The position numbers and the translations under genes were made by a program. From Pedobacter jeongneungensis (GTDB lineage Bacteria > Bacteroidota > Bacteroidia > Sphingobacteriales > Sphingobacteriaceae), in NCBI RefSeq assembly GCF_000633455.1, contig NZ_AYMG01000003.1:1-64000 (forward strand): DNA of 64,000 nucleotides, given 5' to 3'. The notes under the pieces were generated by a model, which saw only the letters and a list, made by a program, of their open reading frames with translations, had not been told where the DNA came from and ran no database searches. Positions 1 to 7,959 of this stretch are shown here, in pieces (the first letter of the stretch is position 1; every line of letters begins with the position of its first letter).

Positions 1-398
1 GGTTTTGAAGACAGTACCTATCCGCTTTATCCCGATGAAAAATCGGGATGTCCGCTGCTATCAGGTTTAGATGGCCCGGGCTGTATTACTATTGAAGGTT
101 GCAGGGTGCAGAATGATTAGGCCGCCAAGAACTACAAACTTAATTCCCTAAACACGGTAGTAACGGAAATCCTTTTTATTGCCTATAGTCACCATTAAAC
201 TATACTTATTGCCGGTAACGCTAAATTGCAATAGAAAGATTGGAGTGTATAACGGGGCTACAGTAACCCATGGAGACAGGAATGTTCGTTTCCAAAACAA
301 AAACATCCCTAAATAAACTACGTTTTAGCAGGAAAAGATTTAGAAAATTTTTCTGTCTATTAGATTTCTCCACTGCGGTCGAAATGACGATACTAAAA
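1..398. other. Intergenic, repeat-containing
   Basis: No convincing gene. Frame +1 is open from the window edge to a TAG at 118-120, but the 39 residues resemble no family I know. The DNA holds an inverted repeat ATCCCGAT/ATCGGGAT at 29-49, of the kind scattered in Bacteroidota gaps. At 357-391 lies a short repeat with AGATTTCTCCACTGCGGTCG; related copies occur near 23022-23051 and, inverted, near 23141-23180. The segment probably holds repeat debris downstream of the sigma factor. Confidence 0.5.
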
Positions 399-953
399 TT
401 ACGTATTAAATTCCTTCCTTAAGATTTTAAGCGCATCATAAATGGTATTGTAGGCCGTTTTTATAGTCTGATTGCTCTGCTCGGCAATCTGCTCATAACT
501 TAAACCTTCGAAAAATTTTAAGTGAATCAGTTGTTTCTGACGGAAAGTGAGTTTTTCAAGTGCATTTTTAAGCTGGTGTTTTACGAGTTCATCGCTTTGC
601 ACCTTTACAATAAATTCCTCGTAACTCATCTCCATCCAATCGCCATCGGCGCCAGCATTAAAAAGGGCATCGTTAATTTTGCGTTTTCGTTCGAGAATTC
701 TTAGTAATTTCCTCTTAAGGAAAGTGCGCAGGTAAGCTTCAACATTATCAACACGGGTTAAACTTTCATGTTTTTCCCAAATGGTGGTAAAAACCAGGTC
801 GGTGGCTTCGCTGGCCGTATCGGCATCGGCACAAACCCTGATCCCGAAATTAACCAATGGATAATAAAGTGCTGCATAGAGATCAAAAAACGCATCTTTA
901 TCGCCAGTCCGTAATCGTTCCCATAATAAGTGATGCGCTAATTTATTATCCAT
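399..953 (-). CDS. ECF-type RNA polymerase sigma factor
   Basis: A 184-residue sigma-70 family factor of the extracytoplasmic type that redirects RNA polymerase to a small set of promoters. Region 2 spans roughly residues 10-85 (LVNFGIRVCADADTASEATD then IWEKHESL). Region 4 lies in the C-terminal third, with the helix-turn-helix around FEGLSYEQIAEQSNQTIKTA. The open frame extends to a TTG at 992, but the ATG at 953 gives the usual family N-terminus and is preferred. No FecR-type anti-sigma gene is adjacent, although many Bacteroidota factors of this type have one beside a susC. It is divergent from the sigma factor at 1109. Confidence 0.85.
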   Translation of the reverse strand: MDNKLAHHLLWERLRTGDKDAFFDLYAALYYPLVNFGIRVCADADTASEATDLVFTTIWEKHESLTRVDNVEAYLRTFLKRKLLRILERKRKINDALFNAGADGDWMEMSYEEFIVKVQSDELVKHQLKNALEKLTFRQKQLIHLKFFEGLSYEQIAEQSNQTIKTAYNTIYDALKILRKEFNT

Positions 954-1108
954 TAAGTTGTTAGTTGTTATCGCAATATTAACTAAAAACAATAAGATTA
1001 TTACCTACCGATTTTGATGCAGACAAATTTCTCTGCCTATTTGCATAAAAATTTTTAATCCTGTAACATTTTTTCAAAATGACATACTTATCCAGCAAAA
1101 ATTAGATT

Positions 1109-1609
1109 TTGAAAAAGACAGACTTAGAAATAGAATTCGAAACAAAATTAAAAGATTATAAACTTTTGATTTATAAAGTTTGCCGCATGTATGCAAACAA
1201 CCACGATGATATCCAGGATCTGTATCAGGACATTATCATCCAGCTTTGGAAATCGTACCCCAAATTTAGGGGCGAAGCTAAATTTAGCACCTGGCTGTAC
1301 CGCATTGCAATTAATACTGTACTTACCAATTTCCGCAAACAGAAGCGCAACATCCAAACCAGCGATGTTGAGCTGCAAAACATTCAGATACCCTATGAGG
1401 AAGACATCGGGCTGAAGGAAGAACAGCATGAACAGCTATATGCCGCCATCCAGCAATTGAACGATGTAGAAAAATCGATCGTGATGCTGTACCTGGAAGA
1501 TAAATCGTATGATGAAATGGAAGAAATTTTAGGCATCAGTAATGCCACACTCAGGGTAAAAATGAACCGTATAAAAGATAAATTAAGAACCTTTACCAAC
1601 AACAACTAA
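1109..1609 (+). CDS. ECF-type RNA polymerase sigma factor
   Basis: A 166-residue sigma-70 family protein. Region 2 is clear at residues 20-80 (DDIQDLYQDIIIQLWKSYPK, then STWLYRIAINT), and region 4 at about 110-160 (LNDVEKSIVMLYLEDKSYDE, then EILGISNATLRVKMNRIK). The start is TTG at 1109: an in-frame TAG sits two codons upstream and there is no nearby ATG. The stop is one base before the next gene, so the two are almost certainly co-transcribed and translationally coupled. It may respond to a signal passed through that membrane protein. Its promoter region is shared with the divergent sigma gene. Confidence 0.88.
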   Translation: MKKTDLEIEFETKLKDYKLLIYKVCRMYANNHDDIQDLYQDIIIQLWKSYPKFRGEAKFSTWLYRIAINTVLTNFRKQKRNIQTSDVELQNIQIPYEEDIGLKEEQHEQLYAAIQQLNDVEKSIVMLYLEDKSYDEMEEILGISNATLRVKMNRIKDKLRTFTNNN

Positions 1610-1610
1610 C

Positions 1611-2216
1611 ATGGAACTAGATAATTTAAAAAATAGCTGGAACAGTGTTTCGGTTGATTTAAACCGAAATGAATTTGATATTGTAACAGCCACCAAGAAA
1701 GAAATGGAATCGCCGCTTAGCAATCTGAAAGCAATGTTGAAAAGACAATTGATTACATTGCCCCTGCTTATAGTTTTTTTAGCGGGAATGACTGCAACCG
1801 TACCTGATATGAAGAACCAGTTACTGGTTTGGATTGCATTTATCGTACTTCCATTAACTACCATTTATTATTATTTCAACCTTAAACTGATCAATAACCT
1901 GGAAAATAATGAAGGTGCTGTTAAAAACGATTTCCAGAGAAAGGTAAAACAGTTGATCTATAATAACAATCTCTACCTTAACCTTACGAGGGCAGCAATT
2001 TTGATATTGGTTGTAGTTACAGAGTTATTGATCCAAAACAACAATATGGGTTTAATATATGGAATAGAGATTATGAAATCGATCATATTGCCCCTGCGTT
2101 TATTGATTTACGCTGGTGTAATAGCCGTACATTATGTAGTGAGCAGGTATTCATTCAATCTGTATTTTGGCCAGTACTTAAAAAGATTGAAAGGTTTGTT
2201 GGCAGAAATGGAATAA
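1611..2216 (+). CDS. Small membrane protein coupled to sigma factor, possible anti-sigma
   Basis: A 201-residue protein with a soluble N-terminus (about 45 residues) and four predicted membrane segments at roughly 46-66, 70-90, 127-143 and 155-177. No enzymatic motif is visible. It starts one base after the stop of the ECF sigma gene. In Bacteroidota a short membrane protein beginning MELDxLKxxW often follows an ECF sigma gene, and I infer an anti-sigma-like or sensing role from that position only. It ends about 90 bases before the convergent amylase gene, with a strong hairpin between them. Confidence 0.6.
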   Translation: MELDNLKNSWNSVSVDLNRNEFDIVTATKKEMESPLSNLKAMLKRQLITLPLLIVFLAGMTATVPDMKNQLLVWIAFIVLPLTTIYYYFNLKLINNLENNEGAVKNDFQRKVKQLIYNNNLYLNLTRAAILILVVVTELLIQNNNMGLIYGIEIMKSIILPLRLLIYAGVIAVHYVVSRYSFNLYFGQYLKRLKGLLAEME

Positions 2217-2227
2217 TTTTAAGTTTC

Positions 2228-2251
2228 GGTTCGTGGTGACACGAACCGAGG
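2228..2251. repeat. REP-like palindrome, copy 1
   Basis: Arms CGGTTCGTG (2227-2235) and CACGAACCG (2240-2248) with a 4-base loop, followed by AGG. It belongs to a family with the consensus GGTnYGTGnnGACACRnACC, also seen at 4201-4223, 4324-4347, four times in 4386-4552, and at 22890-22910. Confidence 0.65.
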
Positions 2252-2265
2252 CGCGAGATTAGTTT

Positions 2266-2298
2266 AAACCTCGCAGGTTTTAAAAACCTGCGAGGTTT
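2266..2298. terminator. Bidirectional hairpin between convergent genes
   Basis: A perfect 15-bp stem, AAACCTCGCAGGTTT (2266-2280) and its complement (2284-2298), with a 3-base loop. It lies between the membrane-protein gene ending at 2216 and the amylase gene ending at 2309. T-rich flanks on both strands fit a bidirectional intrinsic terminator. Confidence 0.65.
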
Positions 2299-2308
2299 GT
2301 AAATAAAA

Positions 2309-4243
2309 TTACTTTAAAGCAGTTTTACTAAAAATATGATATTCACCAGGCGTTAATGTTGCGCTATAAATACTTGTACTTAAATTAATGCTGGTACCAA
2401 CGGCATCAACCCAGGCGCCAGCCGTTCCGAAATCGATATTGGTCGTTTGGCTCACCACATCAAAATTACCAACTACCACAACGGTATTGCCTCCTTCGCT
2501 TAACTTGATGTATTTAATTGCTCCCGCAAGGTCATAAGTTGAACTGGCTGAATTAAAAATGCTGTTGTTCTTTTTTAACCGGATAAATTTTGCATAAGCA
2601 TCGTACAATGCCTTGCGGTTTGGATCGCTATAATAATCCCATTTAATGGGTTTTTCTCCGGTTCTTCCGTTAAAATCGATGTTGATATCGTATCCCAGCT
2701 CTCCAAACTGCCAAATCATTTTCGGCCCGGGGATACTGAACAAAAATGCTGCTGCAAGTTCTTCTCTTTTTAAGGAGGTGGCCAGGTTTCCTTTAATTAC
2801 ATAACTGCCTGAAGCATTTCCATAAGTGATATTTTTAAAGTTTAAACGTTCCTCATCGTGACTTTCGCCGTAAGTAACCAGACCATCAGATTTGGTGAAA
2901 CCGTGATTGGCATAAAAGCCCCATTGAAAGTTAGAATTATCCAGCCAGCCCATTGTAGCCTCATTCATATTATAATTGAGGTTATTCCAAAGCATCATGC
3001 CGTCATCAGCCAATACCTTTTCTTCTGATTGTTCGGCAAAATGTTCTAAAATCACATAAAAATTATTGGCATCTACACTTTTGAGAAAAGCATTGTAATC
3101 TTTCCATATCGCGATACGGCTGGCATCGTATAACCTAAACTGCGCATCGTCAGTTGATTGCTTTTGCGTAAATCCTTTTGAAAGATCGAAACGGAAACCA
3201 TCAATTTTATATTGCTGCATCCAAAATTTCATCACATCTTTCGAGAATTTTTTAGTAGTCGAACTTTCATGGTTAAAATCGTAACCCACATTAAAGGGAT
3301 GTTTGGCATCAACATTAAACCAAGGACTTGAAGCGGTTGGTTTAGTACCATCAAAATACAATTGTACCATTGGCGATTGACCGAAAGAGTGATTTAATAC
3401 CATATCCATAATTACGGCAATGCCGCGGCCATGGCATTCGTCGATGAAGTTTTGTAGTGCGGTTTTAGTACCGTAATATTTATCGGGGGCAAAATAAAAC
3501 GAAGGATTGTAACCCCAGCTTAAATTTCCTTCAAATTCATTTACCGGCATTAATTCTATAGCATTGATACCCAAACCAGTTAAATAATCGAGTTTGGCCA
3601 AGGTTGACGCATAATTATGATCGGTGGTAAAATCGCGGACCAGCAATTCATAAATCACCAGGTTATTTTTATCGGGACGTGTAAAACTGCTATTCTTCCA
3701 GGTGTAAACGGGCTGATTGGCCTGCATCACACTCACAATTCCTGTGGTTTTACCTGTTGGGTAAGCTTTTAAGTTTGGGTAAGTAACAGCAGAGATATAT
3801 TGATCATTATCCGGATCAAGCACTTTTTCGCAATACGGATCGGCTACTTTCAGGTCTCCATCTACATAAAACTGATAGGCATATTCTGTAGCTGGATTTA
3901 AATTATCGATCTGCACCCACCAATAATTTCCATCGGTCGTATTTTTCATCGGCGTTGCGCTGGTAGACCAATTGTTAAATTCGCCGATCAGTGCGACTGA
4001 TTTTTTATTGGGCGCATACAGGGTTACAATGGCCGATGTTCCGTTATTGATAAATACCACACCATCTTTGGCTCCTGCGGGCAGATCAGCTTTTTGATCA
4101 GTTGGCGTAGGTTCTAAACCACCATCTGACGCTTTTTTACAGGCCGTACTACATGCTGTTACCAATAGCAAGAGGTAAACAATGGTTTTGATTTTTTTTG
4201 TTTCGTGCAGACACGAACCAAGGCGGTTAATTATTTTTTTCAT
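2309..4243 (-). CDS. GH13 alpha-amylase family lipoprotein (SusG-like)
   Basis: A 644-residue surface or outer-membrane alpha-amylase family enzyme, probably cutting starch outside the cell. The start is ATG at 4243; the frame runs upstream to 4342 but only this Met precedes a lipoprotein signal with Cys near residue 31. A CBM48/E-set-like domain (about 58-150, with VALIGEFNNWS) comes before the GH13 barrel. Catalytic residues seen are nucleophile D353 in DGFRFDLSKGF, acid/base E400 in ILEHFAE and D463 in GESHDEERL. It is the last gene of the starch locus, about 340 bases after the permease gene, so it may have its own promoter. The signal-peptide n-region is partly encoded by a REP-like repeat (4201-4223). 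The exact GH13 subfamily is uncertain. Confidence 0.88.
   Translation of the reverse strand: MKKIINRLGSCLHETKKIKTIVYLLLLVTACSTACKKASDGGLEPTPTDQKADLPAGAKDGVVFINNGTSAIVTLYAPNKKSVALIGEFNNWSTSATPMKNTTDGNYWWVQIDNLNPATEYAYQFYVDGDLKVADPYCEKVLDPDNDQYISAVTYPNLKAYPTGKTTGIVSVMQANQPVYTWKNSSFTRPDKNNLVIYELLVRDFTTDHNYASTLAKLDYLTGLGINAIELMPVNEFEGNLSWGYNPSFYFAPDKYYGTKTALQNFIDECHGRGIAVIMDMVLNHSFGQSPMVQLYFDGTKPTASSPWFNVDAKHPFNVGYDFNHESSTTKKFSKDVMKFWMQQYKIDGFRFDLSKGFTQKQSTDDAQFRLYDASRIAIWKDYNAFLKSVDANNFYVILEHFAEQSEEKVLADDGMMLWNNLNYNMNEATMGWLDNSNFQWGFYANHGFTKSDGLVTYGESHDEERLNFKNITYGNASGSYVIKGNLATSLKREELAAAFLFSIPGPKMIWQFGELGYDINIDFNGRTGEKPIKWDYYSDPNRKALYDAYAKFIRLKKNNSIFNSASSTYDLAGAIKYIKLSEGGNTVVVVGNFDVVSQTTNIDFGTAGAWVDAVGTSINLSTSIYSATLTPGEYHIFSKTALK
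4201..4223 (+). repeat. REP-like palindrome, copy 2, inside a coding region
   Basis: TTTCGTG-CAGA-CACGAACCAAGG shares the GACACGAACC core with 2228-2251. It overlaps codons of the amylase signal peptide, which supply the Leu-Gly-Ser-Cys-Leu-His-Glu stretch. The protein's n-region is lengthened by it. Confidence 0.55.
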
Positions 4244-4582
4244 TTGGTTAGAGATTATTATTGGTTTTACCACAGAGAACACCGAGTTATCACAGAGCGC
4301 ACTGAAAATAAATATTTTATGTACCTCGGTCTGTGTCCCCACAGACCATGGAGTAGTGTTTTAGACTGATCTATTTTCTCCACCTCGGTCTGTGTCCTCA
4401 CAGGCCGAAATTCTCGCTAGTGATCTGTGAGGACACAGACCACGGAATATGGGCAAAGACGACGGATAATTTTAGACCGATCTATTTTCTCCGCCTCGGT
4501 CTGTGTCCTCACAGGCCGAAATCCTCGCTAGTGGTCTGTGAGGACACAGACCACGGAGTATGGGCAAAGACGACGGATAATT
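4244..4582. other. Repeat-filled gap between amylase and permease genes
   Basis: No gene. The gap holds a single palindromic element (4324-4347), a degenerate and then two full copies of a 111-bp tandem repeat, and the presumed promoter of the amylase gene next to 4243. Short open frames here simply read through the repeats. Confidence 0.6.
4324..4347 (-). repeat. REP-like palindrome, copy 3
   Basis: CCTCGGTCTGTG / CCACAGACC: a short stem-loop of the same family as 2228-2251 but in the other orientation. It is followed at about 4361-4381 by a diverged copy of the permease gene's last codons and stop region. Confidence 0.6.
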
Positions 4583-4603
4583 TTAGACCGATCTATTTTC
4601 TTC
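4382..4603. repeat. Two 111-bp tandem repeat units overlapping the permease 3' end
   Basis: Two near-identical units, phase-shifted by exactly 111 bases (for example CTGTGAGGACACAGACC at 4425-4441 and again at 4536-4552). Each has a long inverted repeat (arms 4386-4403/4425-4442 and 4497-4514/4536-4553) and ends with a copy of the sequence encoding the last codons and stop of the MFS permease. The real permease stop is at 4583-4585, so the array looks like serial duplication of the gene's 3' end plus its downstream hairpin. The hairpins may terminate transcription. Confidence 0.75.
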
Positions 4604-5959
4604 TACTTCCAGTTTAGAAGTCAAAACTTCATCTGTTTTCTTTGGTTCACGGATAAATAAATAACAGATTACTGCCGCTAAAATCATCAATCCACCGCCC
4701 AATTGTACCGCTAAAAGTCTGTCGTTATTCAGTACGTTACGCATGAGCCAGCCAAAACCGAGTGAAGCGATAATTTCTGGCAATACAATAAAGAAGTTGA
4801 AGATACCCATGTAAATCCCGATTTTATCTTTGGGTAACGATCCGCTTAACATGGCATAAGGCATAGAAAGTATGCTGGCCCAGGCAATCCCCACGCCCGT
4901 CATACACAAATACAACATGTTTTTATCATGCACCCAGGCCACACTGATCAAACCGATTGCGCCACAGATTAAACACAATGCATGTGTGGTTTTACGTCCC
5001 AGTGTATCGGCAATTTTTGGCAAAACCAATGCGAAGAGAAAAGTAATTACGCTATAATAGGCAAGGGTTAAACTGCCAAAATCTGCTCCATGCGCATAAA
5101 CCGGATCGGCAGCATCTTTACCGCCAAAAACATTAACTGCTACTGCCGTTGTATAATAAAACCACATTAAAAACAAACCTGGCCAGGTAAAAAACTGTAC
5201 CAAAGAAACAATCTGCATTCTTTTAGGCATATTTCTTAAGGCATGAAAAATTTCGCGGGCACCTCCACCAAAACCTTTGTTGCTTTCTTTTACTTTTTCT
5301 TTAAAATCTACATCCTGTGGTGGATACTCTTTAGTGGTAAAAACCGTCCACAGTACCGCGGCGAAAAAGAAAAATGCACCGATATAAAAAGAGAATTTTA
5401 CATTTTCAGGGATATTGCCCTTTTCTGCAGTATTGGTTAAATGGAAAACATTGTTCATGATCCATGGCAATGCCGAAGCAACACTCCCCCCTAAACCGAT
5501 CATCATGCTTTGCATAATGAAACCACGGTTAACCTGGCTATCGGGCAATTTATCGGTAACAAAAGCGCGGAAAGGTTCCATGGCAATGTTTCCAAAAACA
5601 TCCAGGATCCAAAGTAATCCGGCAGCCATCCACAAGGCACTGCTATGCGGCATAAAAATGAGCGCAATACTGCTCACAATGGCACCAATCATGAAATAAG
5701 GTCTTCTTCTACCCCATTTCGGATGCCAGGTGCGGTCGCTCAGGTAACCGATAACAGGCTGAACCAGCAATCCGGTTAAAGGTGCTGCCAAAAACAATAA
5801 TGGAACCTGATCTGGATTGGCGCCCAGGTTTTCGTAAATACGCCCCATGTTGGCCCTTTGTAAATCCCAACCGAACTGGATCCCGAAAAACCCAACGCTC
5901 ATATTAATGATCTGTGCGAGTGTTAATTTGGGGTTCTCGAATATTGTTTTTAAGCTCAT
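4583..5959 (-). CDS. MFS sugar permease, SLC45/maltose-transporter type
   Basis: A 458-residue polytopic inner-membrane protein with about 12 predicted helices. The N-terminal signature (QIINMSVGFFGIQFGWDLQ) and the loop GYLSDRTWHPKWGRRRPY after helix 2 fit the sugar/cation-symporter-like MFS branch found in Bacteroidota starch loci. It probably carries maltose or short maltodextrins from periplasm to cytoplasm, feeding the cytosolic maltose phosphorylase. The substrate is inferred from gene order. The last codons (ENRSV, stop) lie inside the unit of a tandem repeat. It is 134 bases after the GH13 gene, with a gap holding GCGC-rich short repeats. Confidence 0.85.
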   Translation of the reverse strand: MSLKTIFENPKLTLAQIINMSVGFFGIQFGWDLQRANMGRIYENLGANPDQVPLLFLAAPLTGLLVQPVIGYLSDRTWHPKWGRRRPYFMIGAIVSSIALIFMPHSSALWMAAGLLWILDVFGNIAMEPFRAFVTDKLPDSQVNRGFIMQSMMIGLGGSVASALPWIMNNVFHLTNTAEKGNIPENVKFSFYIGAFFFFAAVLWTVFTTKEYPPQDVDFKEKVKESNKGFGGGAREIFHALRNMPKRMQIVSLVQFFTWPGLFLMWFYYTTAVAVNVFGGKDAADPVYAHGADFGSLTLAYYSVITFLFALVLPKIADTLGRKTTHALCLICGAIGLISVAWVHDKNMLYLCMTGVGIAWASILSMPYAMLSGSLPKDKIGIYMGIFNFFIVLPEIIASLGFGWLMRNVLNNDRLLAVQLGGGLMILAAVICYLFIREPKKTDEVLTSKLEVEENRSV

Positions 5960-6093
5960 TTTGTTTAGTTTAAGCGCTTAGCGCAGGGCGCATGGCGTTC
6001 TATTCGGTTAAATAAATTAATTTAAATACTATTCATCTGTTCACCTTTTTTTTTACCGCTAAACGCGTGGCGCCAGACGCATAGCACAAACTT
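5960..6093. repeat. Short GCGC-rich repeats between GH13 and permease genes
   Basis: Two related stretches, AAGCGCTTAGCGCAGGGCGC at 5971-5990 and CGCTAAACGCGTGGCGCCAG at 6057-6076, flank an A/T-rich centre. They resemble each other in inverted/direct fashion and look like an intergenic repeat rather than a gene. Confidence 0.4.
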
Positions 6094-7959
6094 TTAAAAT
6101 TCTATCAGCTGAGCGCTAACCGGCGCCATGTTTACGGGTATGCTTGTTCCTGCGGGAATATTTAATTTTTTATCTGTTAGCAGATCTGTAACCGGCGATG
6201 AACTTTTAACTTTTAAAATCTGATCGGGAATTTCGATGTTAGCAGTTAAAGTTTCTGTCCGATCAAAATTGGCCACGACCAGTAAACGTTGCTTGCCAGA
6301 GTAACGGATAAAAGCATACATGCGCTTATTCATGTTCCCGGTAACAGGCACTTCATAGATTTCGCCATTAATTACAGCATCACTTGTTGAAGTTACTTTT
6401 AGCAATTGCTGATAATAAGCCCTTAAATTTTGTTGGGAAGTGCTTAATTTCCCTCCATCAAACAATCCGCCGTTCATCCATTTCTGGTGATCAGGCACAC
6501 CCCAATAGTCAAAAATCGTGGTGCGGTTATCGTCGCCGCCAAAACCTTCCTGGCCTTTGCCAGGCTCACCAACTTCTTGTCCGAAATAAAGCATTACCGG
6601 ACCAGCGCCCAGCGTTGCCGAAACAAGCATTGCAGGTAAAGCCAGTTCAGCTTTACCTGCAAATCCTGCCGATGCAATGCGTTCTTCATCGTGATTTTCT
6701 AAAAAGCGCAACATGTGTTTGCCAAAACCAGCACTTTCTACCTGCCACACGTGTTTAATCGCTGCTACATCTGCAGTTGGTTCATTTCTGATTAATTTTT
6801 TAAGTCCATCATATAAACCTACTTTATCGTACAGGTAATCAAATTTACCTTCGTCTAAATATTGTTTGTACACTTTTGGGTTGTACGCTTCTCCAAGGAA
6901 AATCAGATCGGGGTTCACTTTTTTAACCTGTGGAATTACCCAGTTCCAAAATGCAATGGGAACCATTTCGGCCATATCGCATCTGAAACCATCAACTCCT
7001 TTATGCGTCCAGTAAATTAAAATGTCACGCATTTTAATCCAAACCGGTGGAATGGGATCGAAATATTGTTTTTCGCCGTTCTGATAGTCTACGCCGTAAT
7101 TTAACTTAATCGTTTCGTACCAATCGTCGTATTTAGGCTGGGCAGAAAACACATTGTTACCGGTAGCTTTTGCCGGATTCTCCTCAAACTTACTATCCTG
7201 AAGTGCCGAAAGTGGCGTTTTTTGTCCGTTGGCTGGAACCACTAAAGCCTGACCAGGAATATAGTAAAAATCGTTTTTCGGACTAAATGCTTTGGTTACC
7301 TCATCCTGAGCACCAAAATCAACTACGCCATCGGGTTTTGCATAAGAATGATAACTCCTGGCGACATGGTTGGGCACAAAATCGATCAAAACCTTTAAGT
7401 TTTTGGCATGTGTTCTTTTAACCAAGGCCTCAAACTCTTTCATCCTGTTTTTAACATCAACGGCTAAATCAGGATCCACATCGTAATAATCGCGGATGGC
7501 ATAAGGCGAACCTGCCCTGCCTTTTACCACATCGGCATCATCAACCTTGATTCCATAAGCAGAATAATCGGTTAAGCTGGCATGGGCAATGGCACCGGTA
7601 TACCAAACGTAATTGGCGTGAAGCGCTTTGATGCCATCGAGCGCCTTATCGGTGATATCGTTAAACTTACCCGAACCATTTTGTTCAATGGTACCGTAAG
7701 GGATATTGGTGGTATTTTTATTCCCGAACAAACGGGGCAGTAACTGATATATAACGATCTGTTTATCGTTCATTTTTGTACGTGTTTTTTGTGCAAAGGA
7801 TGATAGAGAGAGTATTGTGAAGGTAAAAAAAAGTGCAGATAGCCATACTTTATTGCTTCCAAAAACGGATAAGCTTTGAGCAGAATAACATCCTCCACCA
7901 GATAAAGTTTTAGATTTTAACCCTCTACCCTCAACCTTTACACCCTTTACCTTTCTCAT
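6094..7959 (-). CDS. GH13 alpha-amylase family enzyme, secreted
   Basis: A 621-residue GH13 hydrolase, probably periplasmic, trimming maltodextrins. Visible motifs are DFVPNHVAR (barrel region I), GFRCDMAEMVP with nucleophile D328, FLGEAYNP with acid/base E357, and FLENHDEERI with D424. A hydrophobic signal segment lies at about residues 37-55 (VWLSALFFTFTILSLSSFAQ). The 30-odd residues before it are unusual, and the first 20 are encoded by a heptad-like repeat tract. The start at 7959 is kept because its ATG overlaps the maltose phosphorylase stop (ATGA), which implies translational coupling. The next Met (about residue 63) would lose the signal peptide. Cyclomaltodextrinase-like specificity is possible. 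Confidence 0.85.
   Translation of the reverse strand: MRKVKGVKVEGRGLKSKTLSGGGCYSAQSLSVFGSNKVWLSALFFTFTILSLSSFAQKTRTKMNDKQIVIYQLLPRLFGNKNTTNIPYGTIEQNGSGKFNDITDKALDGIKALHANYVWYTGAIAHASLTDYSAYGIKVDDADVVKGRAGSPYAIRDYYDVDPDLAVDVKNRMKEFEALVKRTHAKNLKVLIDFVPNHVARSYHSYAKPDGVVDFGAQDEVTKAFSPKNDFYYIPGQALVVPANGQKTPLSALQDSKFEENPAKATGNNVFSAQPKYDDWYETIKLNYGVDYQNGEKQYFDPIPPVWIKMRDILIYWTHKGVDGFRCDMAEMVPIAFWNWVIPQVKKVNPDLIFLGEAYNPKVYKQYLDEGKFDYLYDKVGLYDGLKKLIRNEPTADVAAIKHVWQVESAGFGKHMLRFLENHDEERIASAGFAGKAELALPAMLVSATLGAGPVMLYFGQEVGEPGKGQEGFGGDDNRTTIFDYWGVPDHQKWMNGGLFDGGKLSTSQQNLRAYYQQLLKVTSTSDAVINGEIYEVPVTGNMNKRMYAFIRYSGKQRLLVVANFDRTETLTANIEIPDQILKVKSSSPVTDLLTDKKLNIPAGTSIPVNMAPVSAQLIEF

Noticed and set aside
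1..120. Possible end of a gene on the plus strand, frame +1
   Set aside because: 39 residues with no family likeness, and the DNA matches inverted-repeat material. The window edge prevents a decision.
4420..4617. 65-residue plus-strand open frame across the tandem repeat
   Set aside because: It arises from the 111-bp duplication and overlaps the permease end in the opposite strand.
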